Source: Mycobacterium sp. IS-1590
Lineage (GTDB): Bacteria > Actinomycetota > Actinomycetes > Mycobacteriales > Mycobacteriaceae
Length of the DNA stretch: 64,000 nucleotides
Assembly: GCF_001500025.1 (NCBI RefSeq)
Contig: NZ_LQIW01000002.1
Coordinates: 62,001-126,000, forward strand
Direction: 5' to 3'
Below, piece by piece: positions 45,257-53,581 of this stretch. The notes beneath the pieces are model-generated. The model was not told the DNA's origin, made no database searches, and worked only from the letters and a program-made list of their open reading frames with translations. A program made the translations under genes and the position numbers. Position 1 is the stretch's first letter; each line of letters starts with the position of its first letter.

Positions 45257-46120
45257 GTGTCCGTATTCGTTGACATCGCGCCCCACGCGCCGGCCGTCGG
45301 GACGCCATCCGTCGACGCGCCCACCCGCTGGTGGCGCGGCCGGCTGACCCGTGCGGTTCTGCCCGCGTTGTCGGTGCTGGTGTTTCTCGCCGTCTGGCAG
45401 CTTGCCGCCGCGAGCGGGGTCTGGAATCCGACGTTCGTGCCGTACCCGAGCGAGGTGTGGCGCGCGTTCGTCGACATCTCCACCACCCACGACGGGGTCC
45501 GCGGCTATGCGGGATACCTGTTGTGGGAGCCCCTGTACATGACGTTGCGCCGGGTGCTGGCCGGCGTCGTCATCGGGGTGGCCCTGGGTGTGCTGCTCGG
45601 CCTGGTGATGGGTTCGATCGGCTGGGTACGCAGCGTCCTCGAACCGTGGCTGACGTTCCTGCGCGCGCTGCCTCCGCTGGCGTATTTCTTCCTGCTGGTG
45701 ATCTGGCTCGGCATCGACGAGGCCCCGAAGATCACGCTGCTCGCGCTGGCGGCCCTGCCGCCCGCCGCGGTCGCCACCACCGCGGCCGTGCTCGCCGCGC
45801 CGGTCGGGCTGCAGGAAGCCGCGCGGGCGCTGGGCGCGTCGCGGCGCGACGTGATCCGCGACGTCGTCGTGCCGTCGGCGTTACCCGAGACGTTCACCGG
45901 CATCCGGCTCGCGGTGGGCATGGCCTACTCGTCGGTGGTCGCCGCCGAACTGTTCAACGGGATCCCGGGCATCGGCGGCCTGGTCAAGGACGCGAGCAAC
46001 TACAACAACACCCCCGTCGTGCTGGTCGGCATCTTCGCCATCGGCATCTCCGGCCTGCTGATCGACGGCCTGCTTCGGGCCGCTGAACGGCGCAGTGTGC
46101 CCTGGATCGGAAAGGTATGA
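45257..46120 (+). CDS. tauC: Taurine-type ABC transporter permease
   Basis: 287 residues starting with GTG, preceded by AGGAAG at 45242-45247. It is a BPD_transp_1 permease of the SsuC/TauC group: six hydrophobic segments, the loop EEA-like motif EAARALGASRRDVIRDVVVPSALPETFTGIRLAVG, which contacts the ATPase. It forms the membrane channel for an aliphatic sulfonate, probably taurine, judging from the binding protein encoded next. Its stop overlaps the next ATG by 4 nt. Regulated by the polycysteine leader upstream, by inference. Confidence 0.9.
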   Translation: MSVFVDIAPHAPAVGTPSVDAPTRWWRGRLTRAVLPALSVLVFLAVWQLAAASGVWNPTFVPYPSEVWRAFVDISTTHDGVRGYAGYLLWEPLYMTLRRVLAGVVIGVALGVLLGLVMGSIGWVRSVLEPWLTFLRALPPLAYFFLLVIWLGIDEAPKITLLALAALPPAAVATTAAVLAAPVGLQEAARALGASRRDVIRDVVVPSALPETFTGIRLAVGMAYSSVVAAELFNGIPGIGGLVKDASNYNNTPVVLVGIFAIGISGLLIDGLLRAAERRSVPWIGKV

Positions 46121-47154
46121 AAAGTATGAGAACCAAAGCCCTTGTCGCAGCCCTGGTCTCGGCCGTACTGGTCCTGGCGGGCTGCTCGGTGGACAGGTCC
46201 GGACAGGCGGCCGGAAAGCCGACGATCCGGATCGGTTACCAGACGTTCCCGAGCGGCGACCTGATAGTCAAGAACAACCGCTGGCTCGAACAGGCGCTGC
46301 CCGACTACAACATCAAGTGGACGAAGTTCGACTCCGGCGCCGACGTCAACACCGCGTTCGTCGCGAACGAACTCGACTTCGGTGCTCTGGGCTCGAGCCC
46401 GGTTGCGCGCGGACTGTCCGCACCGCTGAACATCCCGTACAAGGTCGCGTTCGTCCTCGACGTCGCCGGCGACAACGAGGCGCTGGTGGCTCGCAACGGC
46501 AGCGGAGTGAACACCATCGCCGAGCTACGGGGCAAGCGGGTCGCCACGCCGTTCGCCTCCACCGCGCACTACAGCCTGCTCGCCGCACTGGCCCAGAACG
46601 GCCTGTCCGCCAACGATGTTGCGCTCGTCGACCTGCAGCCGCAGGCCATTCTGGCGGCCTTCGACCGTGGCGACATCGACGCCGGGTACTCCTGGCTGCC
46701 GACGCTGGATCAACTCCGAAAGAACGGCAAGGACCTCATCACCAGCCGACAGCTGGCCGCGGCGGGCAAGCCCACGCTCGACCTCGCCGTGGTCGCCGAC
46801 GAGTTCGCGGGCGCACACCCCGAGGTCGTCGACACCTGGCGCCAGCAGCAGGCCCGCGCGCTCGACATCCTCCACAACGACCCCGACGCCGCGGCCAAGG
46901 CCATCGCCGCCGAAATCGGCCTCAGCCCAGCCGAAGTCGCCGGCCAGCTGAAGCAGACGGTCTACCTGACCCCGCAGGAAGTCGCGTCCGCCGAATGGCT
47001 CGGCTCCGACGGTGAGCCCGGCAACCTCGCCGTCAACCTGCAGAGCGCATCACAGTTCCTGGCCGATCAGAAGCAGATTCCCGAGGCCGCACCGCTGTCG
47101 ACGTTCCAGGCCGCGCTCTACACCAAGGGTCTGCCGGGTGTCCTCACTTCATGA
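46117..47154 (+). CDS. tauA: Taurine-type substrate-binding lipoprotein
   Basis: 345 residues. Signal peptide with lipobox LAGC, lipidated Cys23. The mature protein parallels E. coli TauA as I recall it: RIGYQTFPSGDLIVKNN, KWTKFDSGADVNTAF, LDFGALGSSPVARG, RVATPFASTAHYSLLAAL and DLQPQAILAAFDRGDIDAGYSWLP. It captures sulfonate at the outer membrane face and delivers it to TauC. Taurine specificity is inferred from these matches; a related sulfonate is possible. It overlaps both neighbours, so the three genes are one operon. Confidence 0.9.
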   Translation: MKSMRTKALVAALVSAVLVLAGCSVDRSGQAAGKPTIRIGYQTFPSGDLIVKNNRWLEQALPDYNIKWTKFDSGADVNTAFVANELDFGALGSSPVARGLSAPLNIPYKVAFVLDVAGDNEALVARNGSGVNTIAELRGKRVATPFASTAHYSLLAALAQNGLSANDVALVDLQPQAILAAFDRGDIDAGYSWLPTLDQLRKNGKDLITSRQLAAAGKPTLDLAVVADEFAGAHPEVVDTWRQQQARALDILHNDPDAAAKAIAAEIGLSPAEVAGQLKQTVYLTPQEVASAEWLGSDGEPGNLAVNLQSASQFLADQKQIPEAAPLSTFQAALYTKGLPGVLTS

Positions 47155-47947
47155 CGTCGAAACCGTTGCACAGCAACGGAACACCGACGGTATTCGGATC
47201 AGCGGCGTCTCGCACCGGTACGGCCGCGGCGGCGACGCCGTGACCGCGCTCGGCCCCGTCGACCTCACCGTGGAACCCGGGGCGTTCCTGGTTCTGGTCG
47301 GGGCGTCGGGCTGCGGGAAGAGCACGCTTCTGCGGCTGCTCGCCGGGTTCGAGGCGCCGAGCGAGGGTTCGGTCCGGGTGGCGGGCGCCCCGCCGACGCC
47401 GGGCGTCACCGCAGGCGTCGTCTTCCAGCAGCCGCGGCTGTTCCCGTGGCGCACGGTCGGCGGAAACGTCGACCTGGCGCTGCGATACGCCGGAGTGCCG
47501 CGCGAGCGTCGCGCCGAGCGGCGCGACGAACTGCTGCGTCGTGTCGGGCTCGAAGGCACGGCGGGCCGCAAGATCTGGGAGATCAGCGGCGGGCAGCAGC
47601 AACGGGTCGCGATCGCCAGGGCGCTGGCGGCCGAGACGCCACTGTTTCTGCTCGACGAACCGTTCGCCGCGCTCGACGCCCTGACACGTGAGCTGCTCCA
47701 GGAGGACGTCCGCGCGGTCAGCGCCGACACCGGGCGCACGACGGTGTTCGTCACGCACAGCGCCGACGAGGCCGCGTTCCTCGGCTCACGCATCGTGGTG
47801 CTCACCCGGCGCCCCGGACAGGTGGCCCTGGACATCCCCGTCGATCTCCCCCGCACCGGCGTCGACCCCGACGAGTTGCGGCGCTCGCCGGAGTACGCGG
47901 AACTGCGCGCGGAGGTGGGGGCCGCGGTGAAGGCGGCCGCGGCCTGA
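47138..47947 (+). CDS. tauB: Taurine-type ABC transporter ATP-binding protein
   Basis: 269 residues if the GTG at 47138, inside the tauA end, is used; the frame is open further upstream, which would give an unlikely Arg-rich extension. Walker A is GASGCGKST, Q-loop in VVFQQPRLFPW, signature ISGGQQQR, Walker B FLLDEPFAALD, all complete. It resembles TauB/SsuB ATPases. The exact start is uncertain because it overlaps tauA by 17 nt; translational coupling is likely. It ends the operon; a DUF2231 gene follows after 42 nt. Confidence 0.88.
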   Translation: MSSLHDVETVAQQRNTDGIRISGVSHRYGRGGDAVTALGPVDLTVEPGAFLVLVGASGCGKSTLLRLLAGFEAPSEGSVRVAGAPPTPGVTAGVVFQQPRLFPWRTVGGNVDLALRYAGVPRERRAERRDELLRRVGLEGTAGRKIWEISGGQQQRVAIARALAAETPLFLLDEPFAALDALTRELLQEDVRAVSADTGRTTVFVTHSADEAAFLGSRIVVLTRRPGQVALDIPVDLPRTGVDPDELRRSPEYAELRAEVGAAVKAAAA

Positions 47948-47989
47948 TCTTGGGCGGTTCAGCCGACGGCGGTCGGGTAATCCGACGAC

Positions 47990-48517
47990 ATGGACATGCA
48001 CGCCCTTCTTCAGATCCCCGAATCGGCCGACTCGCTCGATGTGGTCGCGGACCTGACGGCCGATGCCGTCGACCGGGCGCTCGGCGACGGCGCGTTGGCG
48101 CAGGGGCTGCGCGGCTCGTGGCTGGGCCATCCCACGCATCCGCTGATGGTCACCCTGCCGATCGGCGCGTGGATGTCGTCGATGGTGCTGGACCTGATCT
48201 TCAAGGACCGCGATGCCGCGCGGCAGCTCATCGCGATCGGGTTGGCGGCCACGCCACCCGCCGTGCTGGCCGGGCTTGCGGAGTTCCCGACACTGGGCAA
48301 GCGGCAGCGACGGGTCGGGCTCCTGCACGCGGCGGGCAACACGGTCGCGGCGGTGTCGTTCTGGGTGGCCTATCGAAAGTACAAGCGCGGCAAGGTGGGT
48401 GCGGCGCGTGCGTTCAGCGTGCTCGGGTTGACCGCGGTCTCAGTGGGCGGCGCGCTCGGCGGACACCTGTCCTACGCCCAGGGCGCGGGTGTGCACCGCT
48501 GGCAGTTGACGGGTTAA
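47990..48517 (+). CDS. DUF2231 family membrane protein
   Basis: 175 residues with four hydrophobic segments. The segment HPTHPLMVTLPIGAWMSSMVLDLI is the DUF2231 signature. The family is of unknown function. An N-terminal hydrophilic region of about 50 residues precedes the first helix. Its stop overlaps by three bases the stop of the convergent 36-residue gene. Confidence 0.84.
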   Translation: MDMHALLQIPESADSLDVVADLTADAVDRALGDGALAQGLRGSWLGHPTHPLMVTLPIGAWMSSMVLDLIFKDRDAARQLIAIGLAATPPAVLAGLAEFPTLGKRQRRVGLLHAAGNTVAAVSFWVAYRKYKRGKVGAARAFSVLGLTAVSVGGALGGHLSYAQGAGVHRWQLTG

Positions 48518-48624
48518 ACCGGCGGGTAGGCCGGTGGCGGGTAGACGCCCCGAAGAATCCAGGCGAACCAGTTCACGCCGTACTCCAGCTCGTCGCTCGC
48601 GTCATAGTCCGGATTCGGATCCAT
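48514..48624 (-). CDS. 36-residue small protein
   Basis: The ATG at 48624 opens MDPNPDYDASDELEYGVNWF, followed by AWILRGVYPPPAYPPV and TAA. GAGAGGTGA lies 8-10 nt upstream, an unusually good ribosome site. The peptide combines an acidic N-terminus with a hydrophobic, proline-rich end, so it may attach to a membrane or a partner. Its place between the transhydrogenase region and a TetR gene is where M. tuberculosis annotation has a small gene (Rv0157A, from memory). The gene is not recognised otherwise. Confidence 0.65.
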   Translation of the reverse strand: MDPNPDYDASDELEYGVNWFAWILRGVYPPPAYPPV

Positions 48625-48764
48625 GGGGGTCACCTCTCGAGTAACGGGCCGGTTATGGGGGAAGTCTAGACCCGCCCTGCGGCCGGCGACACCCCCAACA
48701 CCTACACTTCCAACCAGTTGATTGACACCCGGACGAGGTTCCGGCCTGCATATAGTGAGTCGCC

Positions 48765-49448
48765 ATGCCCTCTTCGGACGCCGCCACCCCGAACGGGAGG
48801 ACCCGTCGCGACGAATTGTTGGCGGTCGCGACCAAGCTGTTCGCCGCCCGCGGCTACCACGGCACCCGGATGGACGATGTCGCCGATGCGGTCGGCCTGA
48901 ACAAGGCGACGGTGTACCACTACTACGCCAGCAAGTCGCTGATCCTCTACGACATCTACAAGGGCGCCGCCGACTTCACCGTGGACGCACTGCACGACGA
49001 TCCCTCGGCGTCGGCCCGCGAGACGATCTACCACTTCACCCGGCGACTGCTGGTCGGCATCGCCAGCGACATCGAACGCGCGGCCGTCTACTTCCAGGAG
49101 GGCCCCTACATCGGCGAGTGGTTCACCGAAGACCAGGTGGCCTACATCCGGGAGAAGGAGACCCAGGTCTACGAACACGTGCGCGACGTCATCGACCGCG
49201 GCATCGCCAGCGGCGAGTTCTATGACTGCGACTCGCACGTCCTCGCGCTCGGCTACATCGGCATGACGCTGGGTGCGTACCGCTGGCTGCGGCCGCACGG
49301 CAGGCGCACCGCACAGGAGATCGCGGTCGAGTTCAGCACGGCGCTGCTGCGGGGTCTGATCCGCGACGAGTCGGTGCGGTCGGAGTCGCCGTTGGGCATC
49401 GAGGTCGACGCGCTACCCGGTGAACCGGACACCGCCACCGCACCGTGA
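48765..49448 (+). CDS. TetR/AcrR family regulator (Rv0158-like)
   Basis: 227 residues (214 in Rv0158). TetR HTH at about residues 18-63: LLAVATKLFAARGYHGTRMDDVADAVGLNKATVYHYYASK. The helical ligand domain (GASDFTV-like to AYRWLRPHGRRTAQEIAVEFS) is typical of regulators of fatty acid genes. Its stop overlaps the acyl-CoA dehydrogenase start (GTGA, 4 nt), a strong hint that it controls its own operon. TATAGT (48751-48756) lies 9 nt before the ATG; TTGACA (48722-48727) is 23 nt further up, too far for a standard promoter. Confidence 0.9.
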   Translation: MPSSDAATPNGRTRRDELLAVATKLFAARGYHGTRMDDVADAVGLNKATVYHYYASKSLILYDIYKGAADFTVDALHDDPSASARETIYHFTRRLLVGIASDIERAAVYFQEGPYIGEWFTEDQVAYIREKETQVYEHVRDVIDRGIASGEFYDCDSHVLALGYIGMTLGAYRWLRPHGRRTAQEIAVEFSTALLRGLIRDESVRSESPLGIEVDALPGEPDTATAP

Positions 49449-51241
49449 AATCGCTCCTGCTGTCGCGTCGCGACCTCGACTTCCTGCTCTACGAGTGGTT
49501 GAAGGTCGAGGAGCTGACCGAACGCGAACGGTTCGCCGAGCATTCGCGCGAGACCTTCGACGCGGTGCTCGAGTTGTGCGAGCAGTTGGCGACGCGGTAC
49601 TTCGCGCCGCACAACAAGAAGAGCGACGCCAACGAGCCCACCTTCGACGGCGAGAAGGTCACCGTCATCCCCGAGGTGAAGGAGGCGTGGGACGCGTTCG
49701 CCGAGGCCGACTTGATCGCGATGTCGATGGAACAGCGCCTCGGCGGCGCGCAGCTGCCCGCGACCGTGGCGCAGGCCGCGTTCGCCTGGTTCTCGGCGGC
49801 CAACCTCAGCACGACGGGCTACCTCATGCTGACGATGGCCAACGCCAACCTGCTGGCCCGTTTCGGTACCGACGAGCAGGTGGAGGGCTTCGTCAAACCG
49901 ATGCTGGCCGGGCGGTTCTCGGGCACCATGGCGCTGTCGGAGACCCAGGCGGGTTCGTCGCTGGCCGACATCGTCACCCGCGCCGAACCGCAGGAGGACG
50001 GCACCTTCCGGCTGTTCGGATCGAAGATGTGGATCTCGGGTGCCGAACACGAACTGACCGACAACATCGTCAACCTGGTACTCGCCAAGATCCCCGGCGG
50101 GCCACCGGGAACCAAGGGCATCTCGTTGTTCATCGTTCCCAAGTACCTGCTCGGCGCCGACGGCGCGGTCGGGGAGCGCAACGACGTCGTGTTGGCCGGG
50201 CTGAACCACAAGATGGGCCAGCGTGGCATCACGAACACGGTGCTGAACCTCGGCGAGGGCACGTACACGCCTGGGGGTAAACCGGGCGCGGTCGGATACC
50301 TCGTCGGTGAAGCGCACCGCGGAATCGCCTACATGTTCACGATGATGAACGAGGCGCGCCTCGGTGTCGGGATGGGTGCGGTGGCGCTCGGTTACACCGG
50401 CTTTCTCAAGTCGGTGCAATACGCCCGCGAACGCCCGCAGGGCCGGCCGGTCAGCGACAAGGATCCGTCGACGCCGCAGGTGCCGATCATCGAGCACGCC
50501 GATGTCAAGCGGATGTTGTTGGCGCAGAAGGCGTATGCCGAGGGTGGCCTGGCGTTGCTGTTGTACTGCGCCAAGCTCGTCGACCTCCAACACAGCGCGA
50601 CCTCCGATGAGGAGCGCGACGCCACCACCCTGCTCCTCGAGATGTTGACACCCGTCGGCAAGAGTTGGCCGTCGCAGTGGTGTCTGGAGGCCAACAGCCT
50701 GGCGATTCAGGTGCACGGCGGGTACGGCTACACCCGCGAGTACGACGTCGAGCAGCACTACCGCGACAACCGGCTCAACCCGATCCACGAGGGGACGCAC
50801 GGCATTCAGAGCCTGGACCTGATGGGCCGCAAGGTACCTGCGCGCGGTGGCGCGGGACTGGCGGCGCTGGGTGCGGCCATCGGGCGCACGGTCGACGAGG
50901 CAGGCCCGCTCGGCGGCCCGATCGGCGAACACGCACGTCTGCTGGACGCGGCATGGCAGCGCCTCACCGCCGTCACCGGCGAGATGTTCGGCTCCGGCGA
51001 CGTCGAGGCCGCGATGGCCAACAGCGTGATCTACCTCGAGGCGTTCGGCCACATCGTCGTCGCCTGGATCTGGCTGCAGCAGGAGATCGCCGCGCACGGT
51101 CACAACGGCGACTTCTATGACGGCAAGCGCCAGGCCGCCCGTTACTTCTTCCGGTACGAATTGCCCAAGACCGCACCGCAACTCGACCTGCTGGCCAGCC
51201 TGGATCGCACGACGCTGGAGATGCGCGACGGCTGGTTCTGA
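49445..51241 (+). CDS. Acyl-CoA dehydrogenase, long (FadE5-like, with C-terminal extension)
   Basis: 598 residues, the 600-residue class of acyl-CoA dehydrogenase with a C-terminal extra domain (PF12806 type). Features: LMLTMANANLLARFGTDEQ, GTMALSETQAGSSLADIVTR, SKMWISGAEHELTDNIVNL, WCLEANSLAIQVHGGYGYTREYDVEQHYRDNRLNPIHEGTHGIQ. M. tuberculosis FadE5 is of this class. GTG start, overlapping the TetR stop by 4 nt. It probably oxidises medium- or long-chain acyl-CoAs. Four acyl-CoA dehydrogenases are encoded in the window; this is the only long one. Confidence 0.9.
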   Translation: MKSLLLSRRDLDFLLYEWLKVEELTERERFAEHSRETFDAVLELCEQLATRYFAPHNKKSDANEPTFDGEKVTVIPEVKEAWDAFAEADLIAMSMEQRLGGAQLPATVAQAAFAWFSAANLSTTGYLMLTMANANLLARFGTDEQVEGFVKPMLAGRFSGTMALSETQAGSSLADIVTRAEPQEDGTFRLFGSKMWISGAEHELTDNIVNLVLAKIPGGPPGTKGISLFIVPKYLLGADGAVGERNDVVLAGLNHKMGQRGITNTVLNLGEGTYTPGGKPGAVGYLVGEAHRGIAYMFTMMNEARLGVGMGAVALGYTGFLKSVQYARERPQGRPVSDKDPSTPQVPIIEHADVKRMLLAQKAYAEGGLALLLYCAKLVDLQHSATSDEERDATTLLLEMLTPVGKSWPSQWCLEANSLAIQVHGGYGYTREYDVEQHYRDNRLNPIHEGTHGIQSLDLMGRKVPARGGAGLAALGAAIGRTVDEAGPLGGPIGEHARLLDAAWQRLTAVTGEMFGSGDVEAAMANSVIYLEAFGHIVVAWIWLQQEIAAHGHNGDFYDGKRQAARYFFRYELPKTAPQLDLLASLDRTTLEMRDGWF

Positions 51242-51244
51242 CGC

Positions 51245-52351
51245 CTAGTCGAAGCGGATGATCTGACGCACGGCCCGGCCGTCGGCCAGTTCGTCCATGC
51301 CGGAGTTGATCTCGTCGAGCGTGATCGTCGACGACACCAGCGACTCGACCGGCAACCGTCCCGCCCGCCACAGCCCCACGAAGTGCGGAATTTCGCGGGC
51401 GGGCACCGCAGACCCGAGGTAGCTACCGATCAGCGAGCGTCCTTCGGCGACGAAACCCAACGGAGACAACGACACCCGCGCATCCGGCCGAGGCAGCCCG
51501 ACCGTCACCGTGCGCCCGCCCGGCGCGGTGAGTTCCACCGCGGTCTCCAGGGCGCTCGGATGACCGACGGCCTCGATGACGACGGCGGCTTTGAACCCGC
51601 TGTCCCGAGCCTCTTCCGGCGTGTAGGCGTCGTGCACCCCGAGGTCGCGCGCCCGCTCGAGTTTGTCGGGCAGCTGGTCGATGCAAACCACCCGGACGTC
51701 GTCGGCAGCCAGTGCGGTCAGCGCCGCGGCCATCCCGACACCGCCGAGGCCGACGATGGCCACGGTCTCGCCCGATCGCGGCCGGCCGGCGTTGATGACC
51801 GCACCGCCACCGGTCAGCACCGCGCAGCCCAGTAGAGACGTCACCACCGCGGGAACGTCGTCGGGCACAGGCACGACCGAGCGACGGTCGACGACCGCGT
51901 GGGTCGCGAAACCCGAGACACCGAGGTGGTGGTGGACCGGTGCACCGTCCCGCGACAACCGGCGTTCGCCGGTCATCAGCGTGCCCGCCCCGTTGGCCGC
52001 CGAGCCCGGCTCGCAGGGGGTCAGGCCGTCCGTCGCGCAGGCTCGACATTCACCACACCGAGGCAGAAATGTCATCACCACGCGGGTCCCGACCTCGACG
52101 TCGGAACCGCCGGGGCCGATCGCCTCGACCACCCCGGCGGCCTCATGGCCGAGGAGCATGGGCACGGGCCGCACCCGGTTGCCGTCGACCACCGACAGGT
52201 CGGAGTGGCAGAGCCCGGCGGCCTGTACCCGAACCAGCAGTTCGCCCGGACCGGGCGCGGCGAGGTCGAGTTCGTCGACTGTCAGGGGTTTGGACTCGGC
52301 GTACGGCCGGGGGCGGCCGATCTCCTCCAGCACGGCACCGCGGATCCTCAT
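51245..52351 (-). CDS. adhE1: Zinc-dependent alcohol dehydrogenase (AdhE1-like)
   Basis: 368 residues from ATG 52351; the frame extends upstream only into non-coding sequence. The catalytic zinc ligands are in GLCHSD and GHEAAG; the structural zinc cysteines are CGECRACATDGLTPC. The Rossmann loop is VAIVGLGGVGMAAA. It is a class III-like medium-chain dehydrogenase with the longer insert that carries the structural zinc. Position after a TetR/FadE pair and before a thioesterase-START pair corresponds to Rv0162c adhE1, whence the symbol. Substrate unknown. Confidence 0.88.
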   Translation of the reverse strand: MRIRGAVLEEIGRPRPYAESKPLTVDELDLAAPGPGELLVRVQAAGLCHSDLSVVDGNRVRPVPMLLGHEAAGVVEAIGPGGSDVEVGTRVVMTFLPRCGECRACATDGLTPCEPGSAANGAGTLMTGERRLSRDGAPVHHHLGVSGFATHAVVDRRSVVPVPDDVPAVVTSLLGCAVLTGGGAVINAGRPRSGETVAIVGLGGVGMAAALTALAADDVRVVCIDQLPDKLERARDLGVHDAYTPEEARDSGFKAAVVIEAVGHPSALETAVELTAPGGRTVTVGLPRPDARVSLSPLGFVAEGRSLIGSYLGSAVPAREIPHFVGLWRAGRLPVESLVSSTITLDEINSGMDELADGRAVRQIIRFD

Positions 52352-52444
52352 CACTACAGCTTGCCGTCCCGTCGTCCGGGCCGACAATCCACTGGCGTGG
52401 TCAAGCCGACGATCCGACGGGCGGGTTCGCATTACGCTGCTGGC

Positions 52445-53488
52445 GTGCCGGAAAGGTCCGAGATTCGGTTTCTGCCCGTCGGCGGGCGCCGCATCGCGTA
52501 CGAAGTTCGGGGCAGCGGCCCGCCGCTGATCGCTCCGACGTGGTGGGTCAGCCACCTCGAACTGGACTGGCAGAACGCCGACTTTCGTCGGTTCTGGGAG
52601 GGAATCGCCGACGGGTACACGTTGATCCGCTACGACCGGCTCGGAGTCGGCATGTCCGACCGCACGCTGTGCGACTCCGATCTCAGTCTCGACAACGAGG
52701 TCGCAACGCTGCGTTCACTTGTCGACGAGCTCGGGTTCGAACGCGTTTCGCTCATCGGTGGCTCATCGGGGAGCTGCACGGCAGTGGCATTCGCCGCGGC
52801 CTTCCCCGAGCGTGTCGAGCGGTTGGTGTTGTACGGGTCCTATCCGGACGGAACGCAACTCACGGCGCCCGGTGTCGGGGACGCGATATTGGCTGCGATA
52901 CAAGCACATTGGGGACTGGGATCCCGTCTTCTCGGCGACATCTTCCTCGGCAGGGCCGGCGCTGACGAGCACGAGCGTTTCGGCCGGCTACAGCGTGAGG
53001 CGGCCACGGCCGAGACCGCCGCCGCCGTCTTGGCTCTCGTCTACCGCCTCGATGTGCGTGACGTTCTCGCGCGCGTCCGCGCGCCAACGCTGGTGGTGCA
53101 TCGCCGAGACGACCGGGCCGTGCCGTACCGGCTCGGGCGCGAGGTCGCGGCCGCGATTCCGGGTGCCACCTTCGTTCCGCTGAAAGGTGACGCGCACTTC
53201 CCGTGGCACGGTGACGCCGACTCCGTCGTCCGCGCATGCCGTCAAGCGTTGGCGACGACGCCGCAACCGTCATCGCGGCACGCGGCCGGCCAGGAGCAGG
53301 TGCTGTCCTCTCGGGAGCGTGAAATTCTGGCGTGCATCGCGCGTGGTCTCAGCGACCGCGAAATCGCCGAAGACCTGGTCCTGAGCCCGCACACCGTGCA
53401 CCGACACGTCGCGAACATCCGCCGCAAGCTCGGCCGCACCTCACGCACTGCCGCCGTCGCGGAAGCCGCGCGACTCGGACTCCTGTGA
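52445..53488 (+). CDS. Alpha/beta hydrolase-LuxR HTH fusion regulator
   Basis: 347 residues from GTG 52445. The first 265 residues form an alpha/beta hydrolase domain with nucleophile Ser107 in GGSSGS, acid in HRRDDRAVP and base in GDAHFPW, so the triad is intact. The C-terminal 70 residues are a LuxR-type HTH: LSSREREILACIARGLSDREIAEDLVLSPHTVHRHVANIRRKLG. The architecture suggests a transcription factor sensing, or hydrolysing, a small ester-like molecule. There is no ribosome site, but TACGCT (52433-52438) ends 7 nt before the GTG, implying a leaderless mRNA. Direct repeats and a hairpin follow the stop. Confidence 0.88.
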   Translation: MPERSEIRFLPVGGRRIAYEVRGSGPPLIAPTWWVSHLELDWQNADFRRFWEGIADGYTLIRYDRLGVGMSDRTLCDSDLSLDNEVATLRSLVDELGFERVSLIGGSSGSCTAVAFAAAFPERVERLVLYGSYPDGTQLTAPGVGDAILAAIQAHWGLGSRLLGDIFLGRAGADEHERFGRLQREAATAETAAAVLALVYRLDVRDVLARVRAPTLVVHRRDDRAVPYRLGREVAAAIPGATFVPLKGDAHFPWHGDADSVVRACRQALATTPQPSSRHAAGQEQVLSSREREILACIARGLSDREIAEDLVLSPHTVHRHVANIRRKLGRTSRTAAVAEAARLGLL

Positions 53489-53535
53489 GGTAGCCGAAAG
53501 AGGTAGCCGAAAAGGGCCATCCGCCAAAGATGGCC
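53488..53535. other. 13-bp tandem repeat and hairpin after hydrolase-LuxR gene
   Basis: AGGTAGCCGAAA(G/A) occurs twice in tandem (53488-53500, 53501-53513), the first copy overlapping the stop codon. GGCCAT-N9-ATGGCC (53515-53535) follows as a perfect 6-bp hairpin. The hairpin may be a terminator for the fusion gene; the duplicated repeat may be a regulatory site for the methyltransferase gene downstream. Inference only. Confidence 0.4.
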
Positions 53536-53581
53536 GCATCGGGCGATGTGTGCCTGGAGTGCCCGCTCCTACGTTTGCGAT

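Noticed and set aside
48722..48756. TTGACA and TATAGT as a standard promoter for the TetR gene
   Set aside because: The spacing is 23 bp, too long for a normal sigma factor; only the TATAGT box is kept as a possible -10.
49253..51181. 642-codon minus-strand frame
   Set aside because: Antisense to the long acyl-CoA dehydrogenase, no domain recognised.
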